A stretch of 44,169 nucleotides of DNA from assembly GCA_029247845.1 (NCBI GenBank), contig JAQWKM010000173.1:1-44169 (forward strand). The letters run 5' to 3'. Below the pieces are notes generated by a model that saw only the letters and a list, made by a program, of their open reading frames with translations, was not told where the DNA came from and made no database searches. Positions 1 to 9,506 of this stretch are shown here, piece after piece (position 1 is the stretch's first letter; every line of letters begins with the position of its first letter). The position numbers and the translations under genes were made by a program. This DNA is from Paracoccaceae bacterium (lineage in GTDB: Bacteria; Pseudomonadota; Alphaproteobacteria; Rhodobacterales; Rhodobacteraceae).

Positions 1-477
1 GAGATCTGCGCGCGCTCTTACGCCGTTATGAAGTGTTACAATGATAACCCAGAGGCTACCGCTACTACGATTGATGAAGAAGGTTGGCTACACACTAGAG
101 ACTTAAGTACAATGGACCCTCAAGGTTTTGTTCGGGTCACCAGTCGCGTCAAGGGTATGATCATCCGAGGTGGTGAAAACCATTTCCCAGCTGAGATCGA
201 AGCTGCCATTATCACCCACCCGGACGTGGTTCAGGTTGCATTGGTCGGCCTACTGGATGAAAAATGGGGAGAGGTCATTGCCGCGTTTATCCTGTGCGAG
301 ATGGTAACAGACTTGACCGGTTTGCGCGATCATTGCAAAATTTTTTTGTCTGCCCAGAAAAAGCCGTCTGTATGGGTGCATTTGCCAAATTTCCCTCTAA
401 CTGGGTCTGGAAAGGTGCAAAAATTTGTTATTCGTGAAAGGTTTATCGCAGGCAACTATGGAGAGATTTTGTCATGA
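1..477 (+). CDS. AMP-dependent acyl-CoA synthetase, C-terminal part (5' end outside window)
   Basis: Frame is open from base 1 (EICARSYAVMKCYNDNPEATATTIDEEGWLHTRDL...RVKGMIIRGGENHFPAEIEAAI...GKVQKFVIRE), typical ANL-family C-terminal motifs; the supplied ATG at 28 is internal. Confidence 0.9.
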   Translation, partial: EICARSYAVMKCYNDNPEATATTIDEEGWLHTRDLSTMDPQGFVRVTSRVKGMIIRGGENHFPAEIEAAIITHPDVVQVALVGLLDEKWGEVIAAFILCEMVTDLTGLRDHCKIFLSAQKKPSVWVHLPNFPLTGSGKVQKFVIRERFIAGNYGEILS

Positions 478-1265
478 CCGTGCGCATTGAAAAGGACGGC
501 CCAGTCTGGACCGTGATCCATTCCCGACCTGAGGCGCGCAACGCTATGGATCCCAAAAGTGCTAAAGCTATATATGAAGCTTTTAAGGCGTTCGATACCG
601 ATGAGAACGCTAGAACTGCCATATTCTGGGGCGAAGGAGGGTCGTTCTGTGCCGGTTGGGATCTAAAGCATGCCGCATCACTTACCGGAGCGGAAGCATT
701 GGACATGCACGATTTTCCAGATGAGGGCGAACCGCCGATGGCGGCAATGGGACCCAGCCGAATGGAGCTATCCAAGCCTGTGATCGCGGCAATTTCTGGG
801 CCAGCCGTTGCTGGCGGCATGGAACTTGCGCTTTGGTGTGATATCCGAGTTATGGAAGAAACTGCCTACATGGGTGTATATTGTCGTCGCTGGGGCATCC
901 CACTTATCGACGGAGGTACTGTACGTTTGCCGCGGCTCGTGGGTGAAGGTAGAGCTATGGACTTGGTTCTGACTGGCCGTCGTGTGGATGCGGATGAGTC
1001 CCTGAGGATTGGACTTTGCGAATATATAGTGCCTGAAGGTAAGGCACGGGCTAAGGCGGAAGCATTAGCCCATGACATTGCACGCTTCCCTCAAAGCTGC
1101 CTTTTGGCGGATCGAAAATCCGTTCGTGCTCAAAACGGGTTGGTGATGCGCACTGCCTTGCGCCAAGAATGGCTTATCAGCAAGCAGGAAGTCACAAAGG
1201 GAGTTAAAGGTGCTGCCCGTTTTGCTGAGGGAAAGGGGCGTGGAGGTGATTTTAAAAATGTATGA
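474..1265 (+). CDS. enoyl-CoA hydratase/isomerase (crotonase) family protein
   Basis: Crotonase motifs SFCAGWDLK, KPVIAAISGPAVAGGMELALWCDIRV, CRRWGIPLIDGGTVRLPRL; 4-nt overlap with upstream gene. Confidence 0.92.
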   Translation: MTVRIEKDGPVWTVIHSRPEARNAMDPKSAKAIYEAFKAFDTDENARTAIFWGEGGSFCAGWDLKHAASLTGAEALDMHDFPDEGEPPMAAMGPSRMELSKPVIAAISGPAVAGGMELALWCDIRVMEETAYMGVYCRRWGIPLIDGGTVRLPRLVGEGRAMDLVLTGRRVDADESLRIGLCEYIVPEGKARAKAEALAHDIARFPQSCLLADRKSVRAQNGLVMRTALRQEWLISKQEVTKGVKGAARFAEGKGRGGDFKNV

Positions 1266-1358
1266 TCTTGGTCTTCCTGCGTCTCATGCCTATTATTTGA
1301 ATTTACAAAACGGTCCAGTCTTCACATTTTGAAAAAAGCAAAAAGAAAGTAAATCAAT

Positions 1359-2021
1359 ATGATAGATCTTTACACTTCTCCAACACCGAATGGGTGGAAG
1401 GCAGCCATGGCGCTGGAGGAATTACAACTAGAATATAATGTCAACTACATTGATCTTGCGGCGGGAGACCAACATTTGCCTGATTTTCTAGCGATGAATC
1501 CCAATGGGCGCATTCCGGTCATAGTCGATCATAATGCGGATGACTTAATTGTCTTTGATTCAAACGCTATTCTGTTTTATCTGGCAGAAAAGACCGGAAA
1601 GCTGTTACCCAAAGATGGAGCGGAGCGGCATGTTGTAATTCAATGGTTAATGTTTCAGGCCAGTGGGATTGGCCCGATGCAGGGCCAAGCTGTAGCATTT
1701 GAACGTTATTTTCCCGAAGATGTTCCTGCCGCTCGAAGCCGTTATCACAATGAGACACGGCGACTTTATGCGGTTTTAAACACTCAATTGGAACAGCGAA
1801 AATGGCTTGCAGTTGATTTCTCGATTGCCGATATTTCGAACTGGTCTTGGATACGCAGTCACCGATGGGCCCGTGTCCCAACTGAAGGCTTGCTGCATCT
1901 TGAACGCTGGATGGAGCAATTACGCGCACGGCCTGCCTGTGAGCGTGGTCTAAATATTCCTCCTACACCAGGTCGTGCGGACGCAGTCAAATCTCTTGGC
2001 AGTGCGATGACAACAACATGA
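1359..2021 (+). CDS. glutathione S-transferase family protein (YfcG/Nu-like)
   Basis: N-terminal thioredoxin-fold MIDLYTSPTPNGWKAAMALEEL...NPNGRIPVIVD, C-terminal FSIADISNW. Confidence 0.88.
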   Translation: MIDLYTSPTPNGWKAAMALEELQLEYNVNYIDLAAGDQHLPDFLAMNPNGRIPVIVDHNADDLIVFDSNAILFYLAEKTGKLLPKDGAERHVVIQWLMFQASGIGPMQGQAVAFERYFPEDVPAARSRYHNETRRLYAVLNTQLEQRKWLAVDFSIADISNWSWIRSHRWARVPTEGLLHLERWMEQLRARPACERGLNIPPTPGRADAVKSLGSAMTTT

Positions 2022-2521
2022 GTAGCGATCAGCCAGACATTGCCATAAACGGAATGGCACACGTGATATTGACAGTCAGTCAGTTTGATAAAGCCCGCAC
2101 ATTTTATTCAGGCTTATTACCAAAATTTGGAATGACTTGCGTCCACGACGGGCCGGATTTTTGCTATCATGTTGGAGCACGTACCGCAATCGGTGTCCGC
2201 AAATGCGACCCCACATTCAAAGAAGAGCGTTTTCAGCAATACCGCGTTGGCCTTCATCATCTCTGCCTGCGCGCTCGATCTCGCGAGGATGTTAACAAAA
2301 CAGCGACCCTGGCGTCTGGGCTTGGGGCAAAAATTGTGCGGGGTCCGGAGGAACGCGACTGGGCACAAGGTTACTACTATGTCTTGTTCGAAGATCCTGA
2401 TGGGATACGTCTGGAGGTCAATTTTATTCCTGGCGCTGGTTTGTTCAACAAGGATGAAGTTTTCGGCTCTGGCGATGACTATGTTCGCGTAGATGGGCAG
2501 GACCTGACTAAGAAAAGCTAG
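2018..2521 (+). CDS. VOC (glyoxalase/extradiol-dioxygenase fold) family protein
   Basis: AHVILTVSQFDKARTFYSGLL...VGLHHLCLRARS...YYYVLFEDPDGIRLEVNF. Confidence 0.88.
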   Translation: MSSDQPDIAINGMAHVILTVSQFDKARTFYSGLLPKFGMTCVHDGPDFCYHVGARTAIGVRKCDPTFKEERFQQYRVGLHHLCLRARSREDVNKTATLASGLGAKIVRGPEERDWAQGYYYVLFEDPDGIRLEVNFIPGAGLFNKDEVFGSGDDYVRVDGQDLTKKS

Positions 2522-2541
2522 TATCCAATTGCAGAGAAGCG

Positions 2542-4260
2542 ATGAAAACCGACAAGAAATCAAAGGACAAGAGGATGCTTAATACTAACCCTATTAAAGG
2601 ATTGTCTTACGTTATTGGCGATAAATCTGAGCCGCTGAGCGAACAAACTATCCCTGAGCTGCTCGCCAGAACAGCCTCAGCTTTTCCAGACCGGGAAGCA
2701 GTGGTTTTTCCGACGCAGGATATCCGTTGGACCTGGAGAGAATTTACGAGACAGGTCGACCGACTGGCAGGTGGCTTAATCAGCCTTGGTGTAAGGAAAG
2801 GTGAGCGGGTGGGCATTTGGTCCCCAAACCGTATCGAATGGATTATGACCCAGTTTGCGACAGCGCGGATTGGTGCGATCCTTGTTTGCATCAACCCAGC
2901 CTATCGCCCTTATGAACTTGAATTTGCTCTCAATAAGGTTGGCTGCAAGGTGCTTGTAACGGCGCGCAGCTTTAAATCCTCAGATTACATCAGCATGCTT
3001 CAGGGTCTCGCCCCCGAACTCTCAGCAACCGCGCCCGGCGACCTTCGTGCGGCGAAGGTGCCTGATCTACGCACGATAATTACCGCTAGCCACGAGAGAC
3101 CGCCACAGGGGATGCTTTCTTTTAAAACCACCTTGGAACTTGGTGACGACGTCCGGGTGGCAGACCTTGACGCGATCACTGACACGCTGGACCAAAACGA
3201 TCCTATCAATATCCAATTCACCTCAGGTACGACTGGCAGCCCAAAAGGTGCATGCCTCACGCATCGCAACATCGTAAATAATGCGCATTTCGTAACTTCA
3301 CGAATGAACTTTACCGAGGAAGACCGTCTTTGCATTCCAGTGCCTTTTTATCATTGTTTTGGCATGGTCATGGGGACGCTTGGCTGTGTCACCAAAGGAG
3401 CGGCTATGATTGTCCCAGGCGAGGGATTTGATCCGTCAGATACACTTAACGCAATCTCCAATGAAAGTTGTACGGCTCTCTACGGTGTACCCACCATGTT
3501 TGCTGCAGAATTGGATCTTCCAGAGTTTTACAACTACGATCTCTCTTCACTGCGCACAGGCATTATGGCCGGGTCTCCCTGTCCAGCCAGCGTCATGCGG
3601 GCGGTCTTTGCAAAAATGAACATGACAGAGGTGACAATCTGTTATGGGATGACGGAAACATCTCCTGTTTCATTCCAGACTGCAGTGGACGCTCCAACTG
3701 AAAAACGAGTTTCAACGGTTGGTACAATCCACCCACATGTAGAGTGCAAAGTAGTGAACCAGGCAGGCGAAACTGTTGAAGTGGGACAGCAGGGAGAACT
3801 TTTGACACGTGGTTACTCCGTAATGCGCGAATACTGGAACGACCCGGAACGGACTGCCAATAGCATCAAGAAAGGCTGGATGCATACCGGTGATCTTGCT
3901 GTGCTTGATCAAGATGGGTATTGTGACATCACTGGCCGAGTAAAGGATATGATCATCAGGGGTGGTGAGAATATCTATCCTAAGGAAGTCGAGGAGTTCC
4001 TTTATACGCACCCTGATGTTGGGCAGGCGCAAGTCTTTGGCATCCCAGACACAACACTTGGTGAAGTAGTTTGCGCGTGGATCGTACCTAAGGAAGACTC
4101 AGACATTGATGTCGAAGCCCTGCGCAATTTCTGCAAAGGCCAGATTGCACATTACAAGGTGCCGCTTCATTTTAGACTAAAAGACGAGCTGCCTATGACA
4201 ATCTCTGGCAAGCCCCAGAAATTCATTATGAGCGATGAGATGATAAAGGAACTGCAATGA
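2542..4260 (+). CDS. AMP-dependent acyl-CoA synthetase (AMP-binding family)
   Basis: INIQFTSGTTGSPKGACLTHRNIVNN (P-loop-like A3 motif), YGMTETSP, GWMHTGDL, VKDMIIRGGENIYPKEVEE. The start may be the downstream ATG at 2575. Confidence 0.93.
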   Translation: MKTDKKSKDKRMLNTNPIKGLSYVIGDKSEPLSEQTIPELLARTASAFPDREAVVFPTQDIRWTWREFTRQVDRLAGGLISLGVRKGERVGIWSPNRIEWIMTQFATARIGAILVCINPAYRPYELEFALNKVGCKVLVTARSFKSSDYISMLQGLAPELSATAPGDLRAAKVPDLRTIITASHERPPQGMLSFKTTLELGDDVRVADLDAITDTLDQNDPINIQFTSGTTGSPKGACLTHRNIVNNAHFVTSRMNFTEEDRLCIPVPFYHCFGMVMGTLGCVTKGAAMIVPGEGFDPSDTLNAISNESCTALYGVPTMFAAELDLPEFYNYDLSSLRTGIMAGSPCPASVMRAVFAKMNMTEVTICYGMTETSPVSFQTAVDAPTEKRVSTVGTIHPHVECKVVNQAGETVEVGQQGELLTRGYSVMREYWNDPERTANSIKKGWMHTGDLAVLDQDGYCDITGRVKDMIIRGGENIYPKEVEEFLYTHPDVGQAQVFGIPDTTLGEVVCAWIVPKEDSDIDVEALRNFCKGQIAHYKVPLHFRLKDELPMTISGKPQKFIMSDEMIKELQ

Positions 4261-4348
4261 TTTGCTGTGCGTGGCTAAGTAGGCTTAGGGCTTCGGCTAG
4301 ATCAACTTATTACAATATAAACTGTTCAACCGATAAGGAGACCCGAAC

Positions 4349-4981
4349 ATGACCAACGCAAAATGGTATTTTGATTTCATTTCGCCCTTTGCCTATTTGC
4401 AACTGGGCCGGTTTTTGCAATTACCCACTGATTTGGACGTGACCCCGGTTCCTGTGGTTTTTGGTGCCATACTTAAGCATTGGGGGCAGTTGGGACCCGC
4501 GGAAATCCCGCCTAAGCGGCGCTTTGTCTATCGGTTCTTTCAGTGGAATGCTGATCGATTGGGCATTCCCTTTGCGATACCGCCGTTGCATCCATTTAAC
4601 CCTCTACCTGCGCTTCGGCTTTGCGTTGCTGCGGGGGGACAAATCGAACATACGCGCGCAGTGTTTGATATTATTTATGGTAAAGGTATTCAACCGGATG
4701 GACCCAACGGTGTCCAGGCAATCGCCGACGCACTAGGCATTTCTGACCCTGAAGCCGCGATGTCGGACACCTCGGTCAAGGACATCCTTCGCAGTAACAC
4801 CGAAGCCGCAATTGCCGATGGTGCATTCGGCGTCCCCACCTTCGTTGTCGAAGGCGAGGTTTTCTGGGGAGGCGATGCTACAGATATGATGCTGAGTTTT
4901 CTGGACAATCCGTCTCTGTTCGAGACTGCCGAGATGAAACGCATATCCGATATGCCGATGGGTTTGACCCGCACCAGATGA
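4349..4981 (+). CDS. 2-hydroxychromene-2-carboxylate isomerase-like (DsbA/kappa-GST fold) protein
   Basis: WYFDFISPFAYLQ, VFGAILKHWGQLGPAEIPPKRRFVYR, AIADGAFGVPTFVVEGEVFWGGDATDML-like C-terminus. Confidence 0.87.
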   Translation: MTNAKWYFDFISPFAYLQLGRFLQLPTDLDVTPVPVVFGAILKHWGQLGPAEIPPKRRFVYRFFQWNADRLGIPFAIPPLHPFNPLPALRLCVAAGGQIEHTRAVFDIIYGKGIQPDGPNGVQAIADALGISDPEAAMSDTSVKDILRSNTEAAIADGAFGVPTFVVEGEVFWGGDATDMMLSFLDNPSLFETAEMKRISDMPMGLTRTR

Positions 4982-5251
4982 CAAATACATCCCCTATCAT
5001 AGGGTCACCTATGCAACTTCGCCTGATGAAAAGGTCGCCCATATCGCTACTTTAAAATCAGTTATGAGTTTGCTGCATGATCTTGCTTAGACCCTTGGAG
5101 CTATAACTAAGAACTGGCAGCAGATAAGAGAGCATCTATTACATGATCCACCGCACAAATATTAAATAAAATATTTCAAAAAACTTTCTAATCAAAAAAA
5201 AATTGTTCTCATATGATTATCTAACGTTAAAATAACTCAGTAAAGTTTATC

Positions 5252-5500
5252 TCAATCTTCGCTCGATTTCTCTAGAGTATTTACCAGTTCTTGTAAACTT
5301 TTGAGCGTATCAGTCGCAATTTCAATTCGATTGGTAAGCGGCAGTCCACCTTTATTTTCAGCGAGACTTAAAACATCAAACATTTGCACTTTAATCCAAG
5401 AAAACTTGGCGGAAAGATGATGTTCTAATTTATTGCTTTTATTGTCATTGGCAAGTTTCTGGAAATCGCCCAGTAATTCACTAAATTCCTTCGTAGTCAT
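5252..5500 (-). CDS. hypothetical protein (82 aa)
   Basis: Complete ORF with plausible RBS (GGAGGACGAAT) upstream; no recognised family. Confidence 0.5.
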   Translation of the reverse strand: MTTKEFSELLGDFQKLANDNKSNKLEHHLSAKFSWIKVQMFDVLSLAENKGGLPLTNRIEIATDTLKSLQELVNTLEKSSED

Positions 5501-5731
5501 ATTCGTCCTCCAAAAGATGGTGGCGTTAGAAATATGAAGTATTAAACACGCTATGTATTATATCACAAAAACTCTGATCTTAATAAAACTTATAAATATT
5601 TTATTCCATAAGGTTATCTCTAATTAGAAAATTTTTCAGTTCCAAAGTGAATGTGTTCCCATTAAAAATTTCCTGCTTCATTCGCAATCCAGTAATAGAT
5701 AAGGTAATCCGTCTGCTCAAGTATTTTTAAA

Positions 5732-6145
5732 TTATGACTTTGGCGGCGGCGTTCTCTCAAAACAGGGAACTCCATCAGGTATCTGATGGAAAGGCTGTTT
5801 ATCTATGCAATAGATTGCAGTTTGAGGGTTAAACCAAGAATGGTCGTCTAAAGTTCCAATTTTCAAAACTAACATGCCTGGCCGAGGTGGACTTTCAACA
5901 CAGATATGGGTAGCGCAATTTCCACAAAAATAACGGGTTCTTGGGATATCTAAATCACCTCTTGCGAACGTTTTTAAATTACCTTGCGTTACACGAAAAT
6001 TTTTCTCAAAAATTACGATAGAGGCGTTTGGTTCGCCACCCGAAAGATACCGACATTCTCGGCAATGACATAGAAGTTGAGAATGTATTGGGTCGTCAAA
6101 CTCAAACTTAACATCTCCACAATAACATCTACCTGTATGGCTCAT
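5732..6145 (-). CDS. GFA (CENP-V/glutathione-dependent formaldehyde-activating enzyme-like) family protein
   Basis: Zn-binding cysteine pattern GRCYCGDVKFEF...LLCHCRECRYLSG...FCGNCATHI. Confidence 0.88.
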   Translation of the reverse strand: MSHTGRCYCGDVKFEFDDPIHSQLLCHCRECRYLSGGEPNASIVIFEKNFRVTQGNLKTFARGDLDIPRTRYFCGNCATHICVESPPRPGMLVLKIGTLDDHSWFNPQTAIYCIDKQPFHQIPDGVPCFERTPPPKS

Positions 6146-7882
6146 TTAACTTGTTCCACTTCTCTGAAAGGACACTGGGGTTATTATGACCTAAAATATT
6201 TTCTTGGTCATTAAGTTTGTCTCTATAATGAAGGTTTCTCTTTTTCACTCATCACTTCGTGTTGACTGTTTTCCTGAGTTGATTAATTTCTTTTAAAGAG
6301 ACTTTGTCGATTTCATGCTGAAGAATTCGCTAGGTATTTTAGATGATACGTTTTGATTTTAGAAAAAATATTCAAAAATCTTTTTGTTTAGAATTGATTG
6401 GAGAGGTGTTTTGAAGACTTGCCACCCTCTGTCGCGGGATTAGCATGTCTCAAAGAGTTATTTCGAGCGCCTCTTCCAGACAAATGAATTAGGAACTTGC
6501 TTTTGTATTAAGAAGTGTAATTCGATTTTCTTTAACGCATCTAACACTTAACTAAGCAAGCAACAGATTGCATTTCATAATAAAGTAGATCACAATTACT
6601 CACCTTAGATGGAACTTCAATTAATGATTGAAAATTTCAAGTTTGTTTGTAGTCACCACCCAATTCAAAACAAAATAACATTACTATATATAGGATTTCG
6701 AGTTTCAATTTTCACATAGGTTACAATATTTTTCAGAATTGAAACGAAGATTTTCCTAGACGTTCGAAATGCGTTTTGTACCTCAGACGGTGCTTTGGCA
6801 TAGTTGAAGAAAGCAAAATGAGACCTAAGCATTAAAACATTCACCAGTTTTAGGTGTTGCCTTTGTCAATGCCTTAGACTTTACAAAAATATTCTCTTAA
6901 TTTTTCTGTAATAGATCGTGGTCAGTGAACCCTTAAATGGAAATATTACCGTTGGAAATCCATGAGTAAAAATATCCTAAAACCTGCATCTGATAGTTGA
7001 GTTTAAAATTGAGAAATCTAACCCTCCTAGTACATCAAATTTGCGTATTTCCGAGTATTTCATCGAGCAAGACAGTAGAAATTTATTCTCTAAATCAAAT
7101 GTATGATTACAGTGTTTATTGCATCGATATCATAGAGCACAAATCAAAAGCGAGAATTAATAAAGGAAGTCAGGCGCACACCTATTACTCATAGCAAGGA
7201 AAGATCGCCGTTGATCAGGACTTTTACCCTGTAAAATTGACCAATAACGAATTCTTTTTACCTGCCTTTGATGTTTGTATGGATGCGGCATCATTTACTG
7301 CATCAGCAACTTTAAGGCTCAACAAATGCCAAGATTTAAAACTTCGAAAATTTAAATTGGATGACAAAGGCGGAATTCATCTGACGAAAAGTCTTTCATG
7401 GCAATTTTGCAGTGATACCCTTGAACCATTTCAAATGTGGGATATTCGAACGATCGAATAAAGTTAAACTTCCATGAAAAATCCAACATTTAATATTAAA
7501 ACCATTGTTCCAGTGATACATAGTCTAGTTGGGTAAATGCGATGATCTATTTACATCAAAAGTCATAACATCATTGCCCTACGATCACAATTTCAACTAC
7601 TTGCAGAATTATACGGGAGCGTAAAGGCATCTTGGTCCAAGTGAATCGTATCGACAAGTACAGCCAAGCTAATGGCAAATTATAATTGGCAAAATTCAAA
7701 CAACGGCCGTCTTAATATTGCCCTTTCAGTCAGCCCAGAAATTAAACCCAGACAAGTAGGTATGAGGATCAGATCACTTGCGACAACAGTTATAAAGATT
7801 CGTGGCTGGCAAAAGTCACAAGTCTTTGTTTTTTTAGCTTTTAATTTCTTCGCAACAGTGTTTTAAGCTTTTGGCGCTATTA

Positions 7883-8047
7883 CTACTTTAGACTTATTCT
7901 CAATTTGATTGGGCTCTTTGGAGATCTTATCACGGACATATTAACAAGCGATGCAAATCCCAACTTAGCTGCTTTTTTAGCTTCGTAGTTTTTCCGACCT
8001 TTTAAATTTATAATAAAGCCTTCAACTTTCTTTTCTTTTATTAACAT
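7883..8047 (-). CDS. hypothetical small protein (54 aa)
   Basis: My own translation: MLIKEKKVEGFIINLKGRKNYEAKKAAKLGFASLVNMSVIRSPKSPIKLRISLK*; Lys-rich. Coding status uncertain. Confidence 0.3.
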   Translation of the reverse strand: MLIKEKKVEGFIINLKGRKNYEAKKAAKLGFASLVNMSVIRSPKSPIKLRISLK

Positions 8048-8063
8048 AGTTTATTTAACTGCC

Positions 8064-8297
8064 TTAGCCGATAGTTTTTCCTTCAATTAAATCGGTCTCT
8101 TTTTCAATACTATATTTACGGTCCTTAAACATTTGTCCGTCTTGTACTCTATCCAAGTCCTTCAGAGAAAGTATAGGGTCGCCAGCACGTAAAAACGCTT
8201 TTTTATTCGCGCTCTGTACAGACTTGGGTTTCCCAGGCAAAGCTGCATAGTTTAGCCAAATCCGTAGTATTTTCGGCATTTTAACAAACTCTGACAT
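8064..8297 (-). CDS. hypothetical protein (77 aa)
   Basis: ORF in AT-rich region, amino-acid composition plausible; no recognised family. Confidence 0.35.
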   Translation of the reverse strand: MSEFVKMPKILRIWLNYAALPGKPKSVQSANKKAFLRAGDPILSLKDLDRVQDGQMFKDRKYSIEKETDLIEGKTIG

Positions 8298-8430
8298 AAT
8301 GTCAGAATTCCTGCGGCGTTTACGTAATTTGTTTTCTTAAGTTCCTTCTCATAACTTTTACCCATTACTTATGATTAAAAATGTACTAATTTTTCTTACT
8401 TATTCTGGACAAGCTAAAGTAAGTTTTTCA

Positions 8431-8464
8431 AATCCAACCGACGCCAAGTTGCACCGATTGGATT
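8431..8464 (-). terminator. Stem-loop immediately downstream of znuA
   Basis: Minus-strand RNA AAUCCAAUCGGUGC-AACUU-GGCGUCGGUUGGAUU forms about 14 pairs counting G:U; 10 nt after the znuA stop. T-tract is weak. Confidence 0.45.
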
Positions 8465-8473
8465 ATGCAAATT

Positions 8474-9442
8474 TTATAAGCAGTCAGTTATAGTCTTAGC
8501 CATTTTGCGGATCAGTTGAGTATATAATTCTGGGCCAGGCTCTAGTTTAAAACCTAACGGGTCAATTACACCAGTTTTAGCATCGGTTCCAGCTAGCACA
8601 GTATCAACAATTCCTGGATTGAACTGGGGTTCTGCAAGCACACAAGACACATTCTGATTTTTCACCCTTTTATGAATTTCAGCTACTCGAGACGGGCTCG
8701 GGTCAGAAGCATCACTTAGAGAAATTGCTCCCGCCGCGGGGAAATCAAAGCTGTTCTCGAAGTACTGATATGCATCGTGGAACACGACAAAACTTTTTCC
8801 CCTTACCGGATCCAGAATTCCATTTATCTCTGTAATCAGATCATCTATCTCTGATCGTCCAGCAGCAGCATTTCCAAAGTATGTTCCTGCATTTTCTGGG
8901 TCGGCTAATGACAATTCGGCAGCAATCAAATTCAACCAAGTTTTTGCGTTTTCGACTGAAAGCCATGCATGCGGATCGTGCGCACCGTGTCCGTGATCAT
9001 CTTTTTTGTCATGGTCATCGTGATCGTCGTGATCATCTTTTTTGTCATGCTCCTCATGGTCATGTTCTTCAAAAAGAGCACCCTCTCTGAACTTAAGTAG
9101 CTTTGTTTCACTGGCTTCCAGAAGTGTTATTACTTTGGCATTTTGAGAGAGCGTTTCCACTGCATTTTCCATCCAGGGGGTTAGACCTTCACCCATCCAA
9201 AACACTAAAATTGCATCCTGCAACGCTTTAGCCTCGGAAGGACGCAGCCGATATTCGTGAGGTGAGGCACCAGGTTGGATAATGAGCTTTGGTGCCCCTA
9301 CACCTGCCATTACGCGCGAGACTAGTGAATGTATCGGTGCTATATCAACCGCCACATTTGGCGTATCGGCCATAGCTGTGCTGCCTACCAAAGCGGCAAC
9401 CACCGTCAGTGAAGCAAGTTTTCTGGACATTATTTTCTCCAC
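8474..9442 (-). CDS. znuA: zinc ABC transporter substrate-binding protein ZnuA
   Basis: Signal peptide, VDIAPIHSLVSRVMAGVG, GASPHEYRLRPSEAKAL, His/Asp-rich loop (EEHDHEEHDKKDDHDDHDDHDKKDDHGHGAHDPHAWLS), FHDAYQYFE. Start possibly 9430. Confidence 0.95.
   Translation of the reverse strand: MEKIMSRKLASLTVVAALVGSTAMADTPNVAVDIAPIHSLVSRVMAGVGAPKLIIQPGASPHEYRLRPSEAKALQDAILVFWMGEGLTPWMENAVETLSQNAKVITLLEASETKLLKFREGALFEEHDHEEHDKKDDHDDHDDHDKKDDHGHGAHDPHAWLSVENAKTWLNLIAAELSLADPENAGTYFGNAAAGRSEIDDLITEINGILDPVRGKSFVVFHDAYQYFENSFDFPAAGAISLSDASDPSPSRVAEIHKRVKNQNVSCVLAEPQFNPGIVDTVLAGTDAKTGVIDPLGFKLEPGPELYTQLIRKMAKTITDCL
8993..9049 (-). repeat. 21-bp direct repeat encoding the DDHDKKDDH-type units of the ZnuA metal loop
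   Basis: GTGATCATCTTTTTTGTCATG occurs at 8993-9013 and 9029-9049 (+ strand), offset 36 bp, i.e. 12 codons. Confidence 0.85.
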
Positions 9443-9476
9443 GATATAGTATTACATAACGCTGTTTATATTATTA

Positions 9477-9491
9477 TGTTATAATATTGCA
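9477..9491. promoter_or_regulatory. Candidate Zur operator in the znuA/zur divergent intergenic region
   Basis: TGTTATAATATTGCA, imperfect AT-rich dyad resembling TGTTATAnTATAACA-type Zur sites, placed between divergent znuA and zur. Confidence 0.4.
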
Positions 9492-9506
9492 ATAGGAGAC
9501 TTAGAC

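Noticed and set aside
443-820. Antisense ORF (125 aa) opposite the crotonase gene
   Set aside because: Overlaps a well-supported CDS and has no recognisable motifs; typical shadow ORF.
3712-4032. Antisense ORF within the acyl-CoA synthetase
   Set aside because: Shadow ORF opposite conserved ANL motifs.
6997-7866. Three short plus-strand ORFs (6997, 7237, 7672)
   Set aside because: Low-information translations in AT-rich DNA, no RBS or family evidence; not called as CDS.
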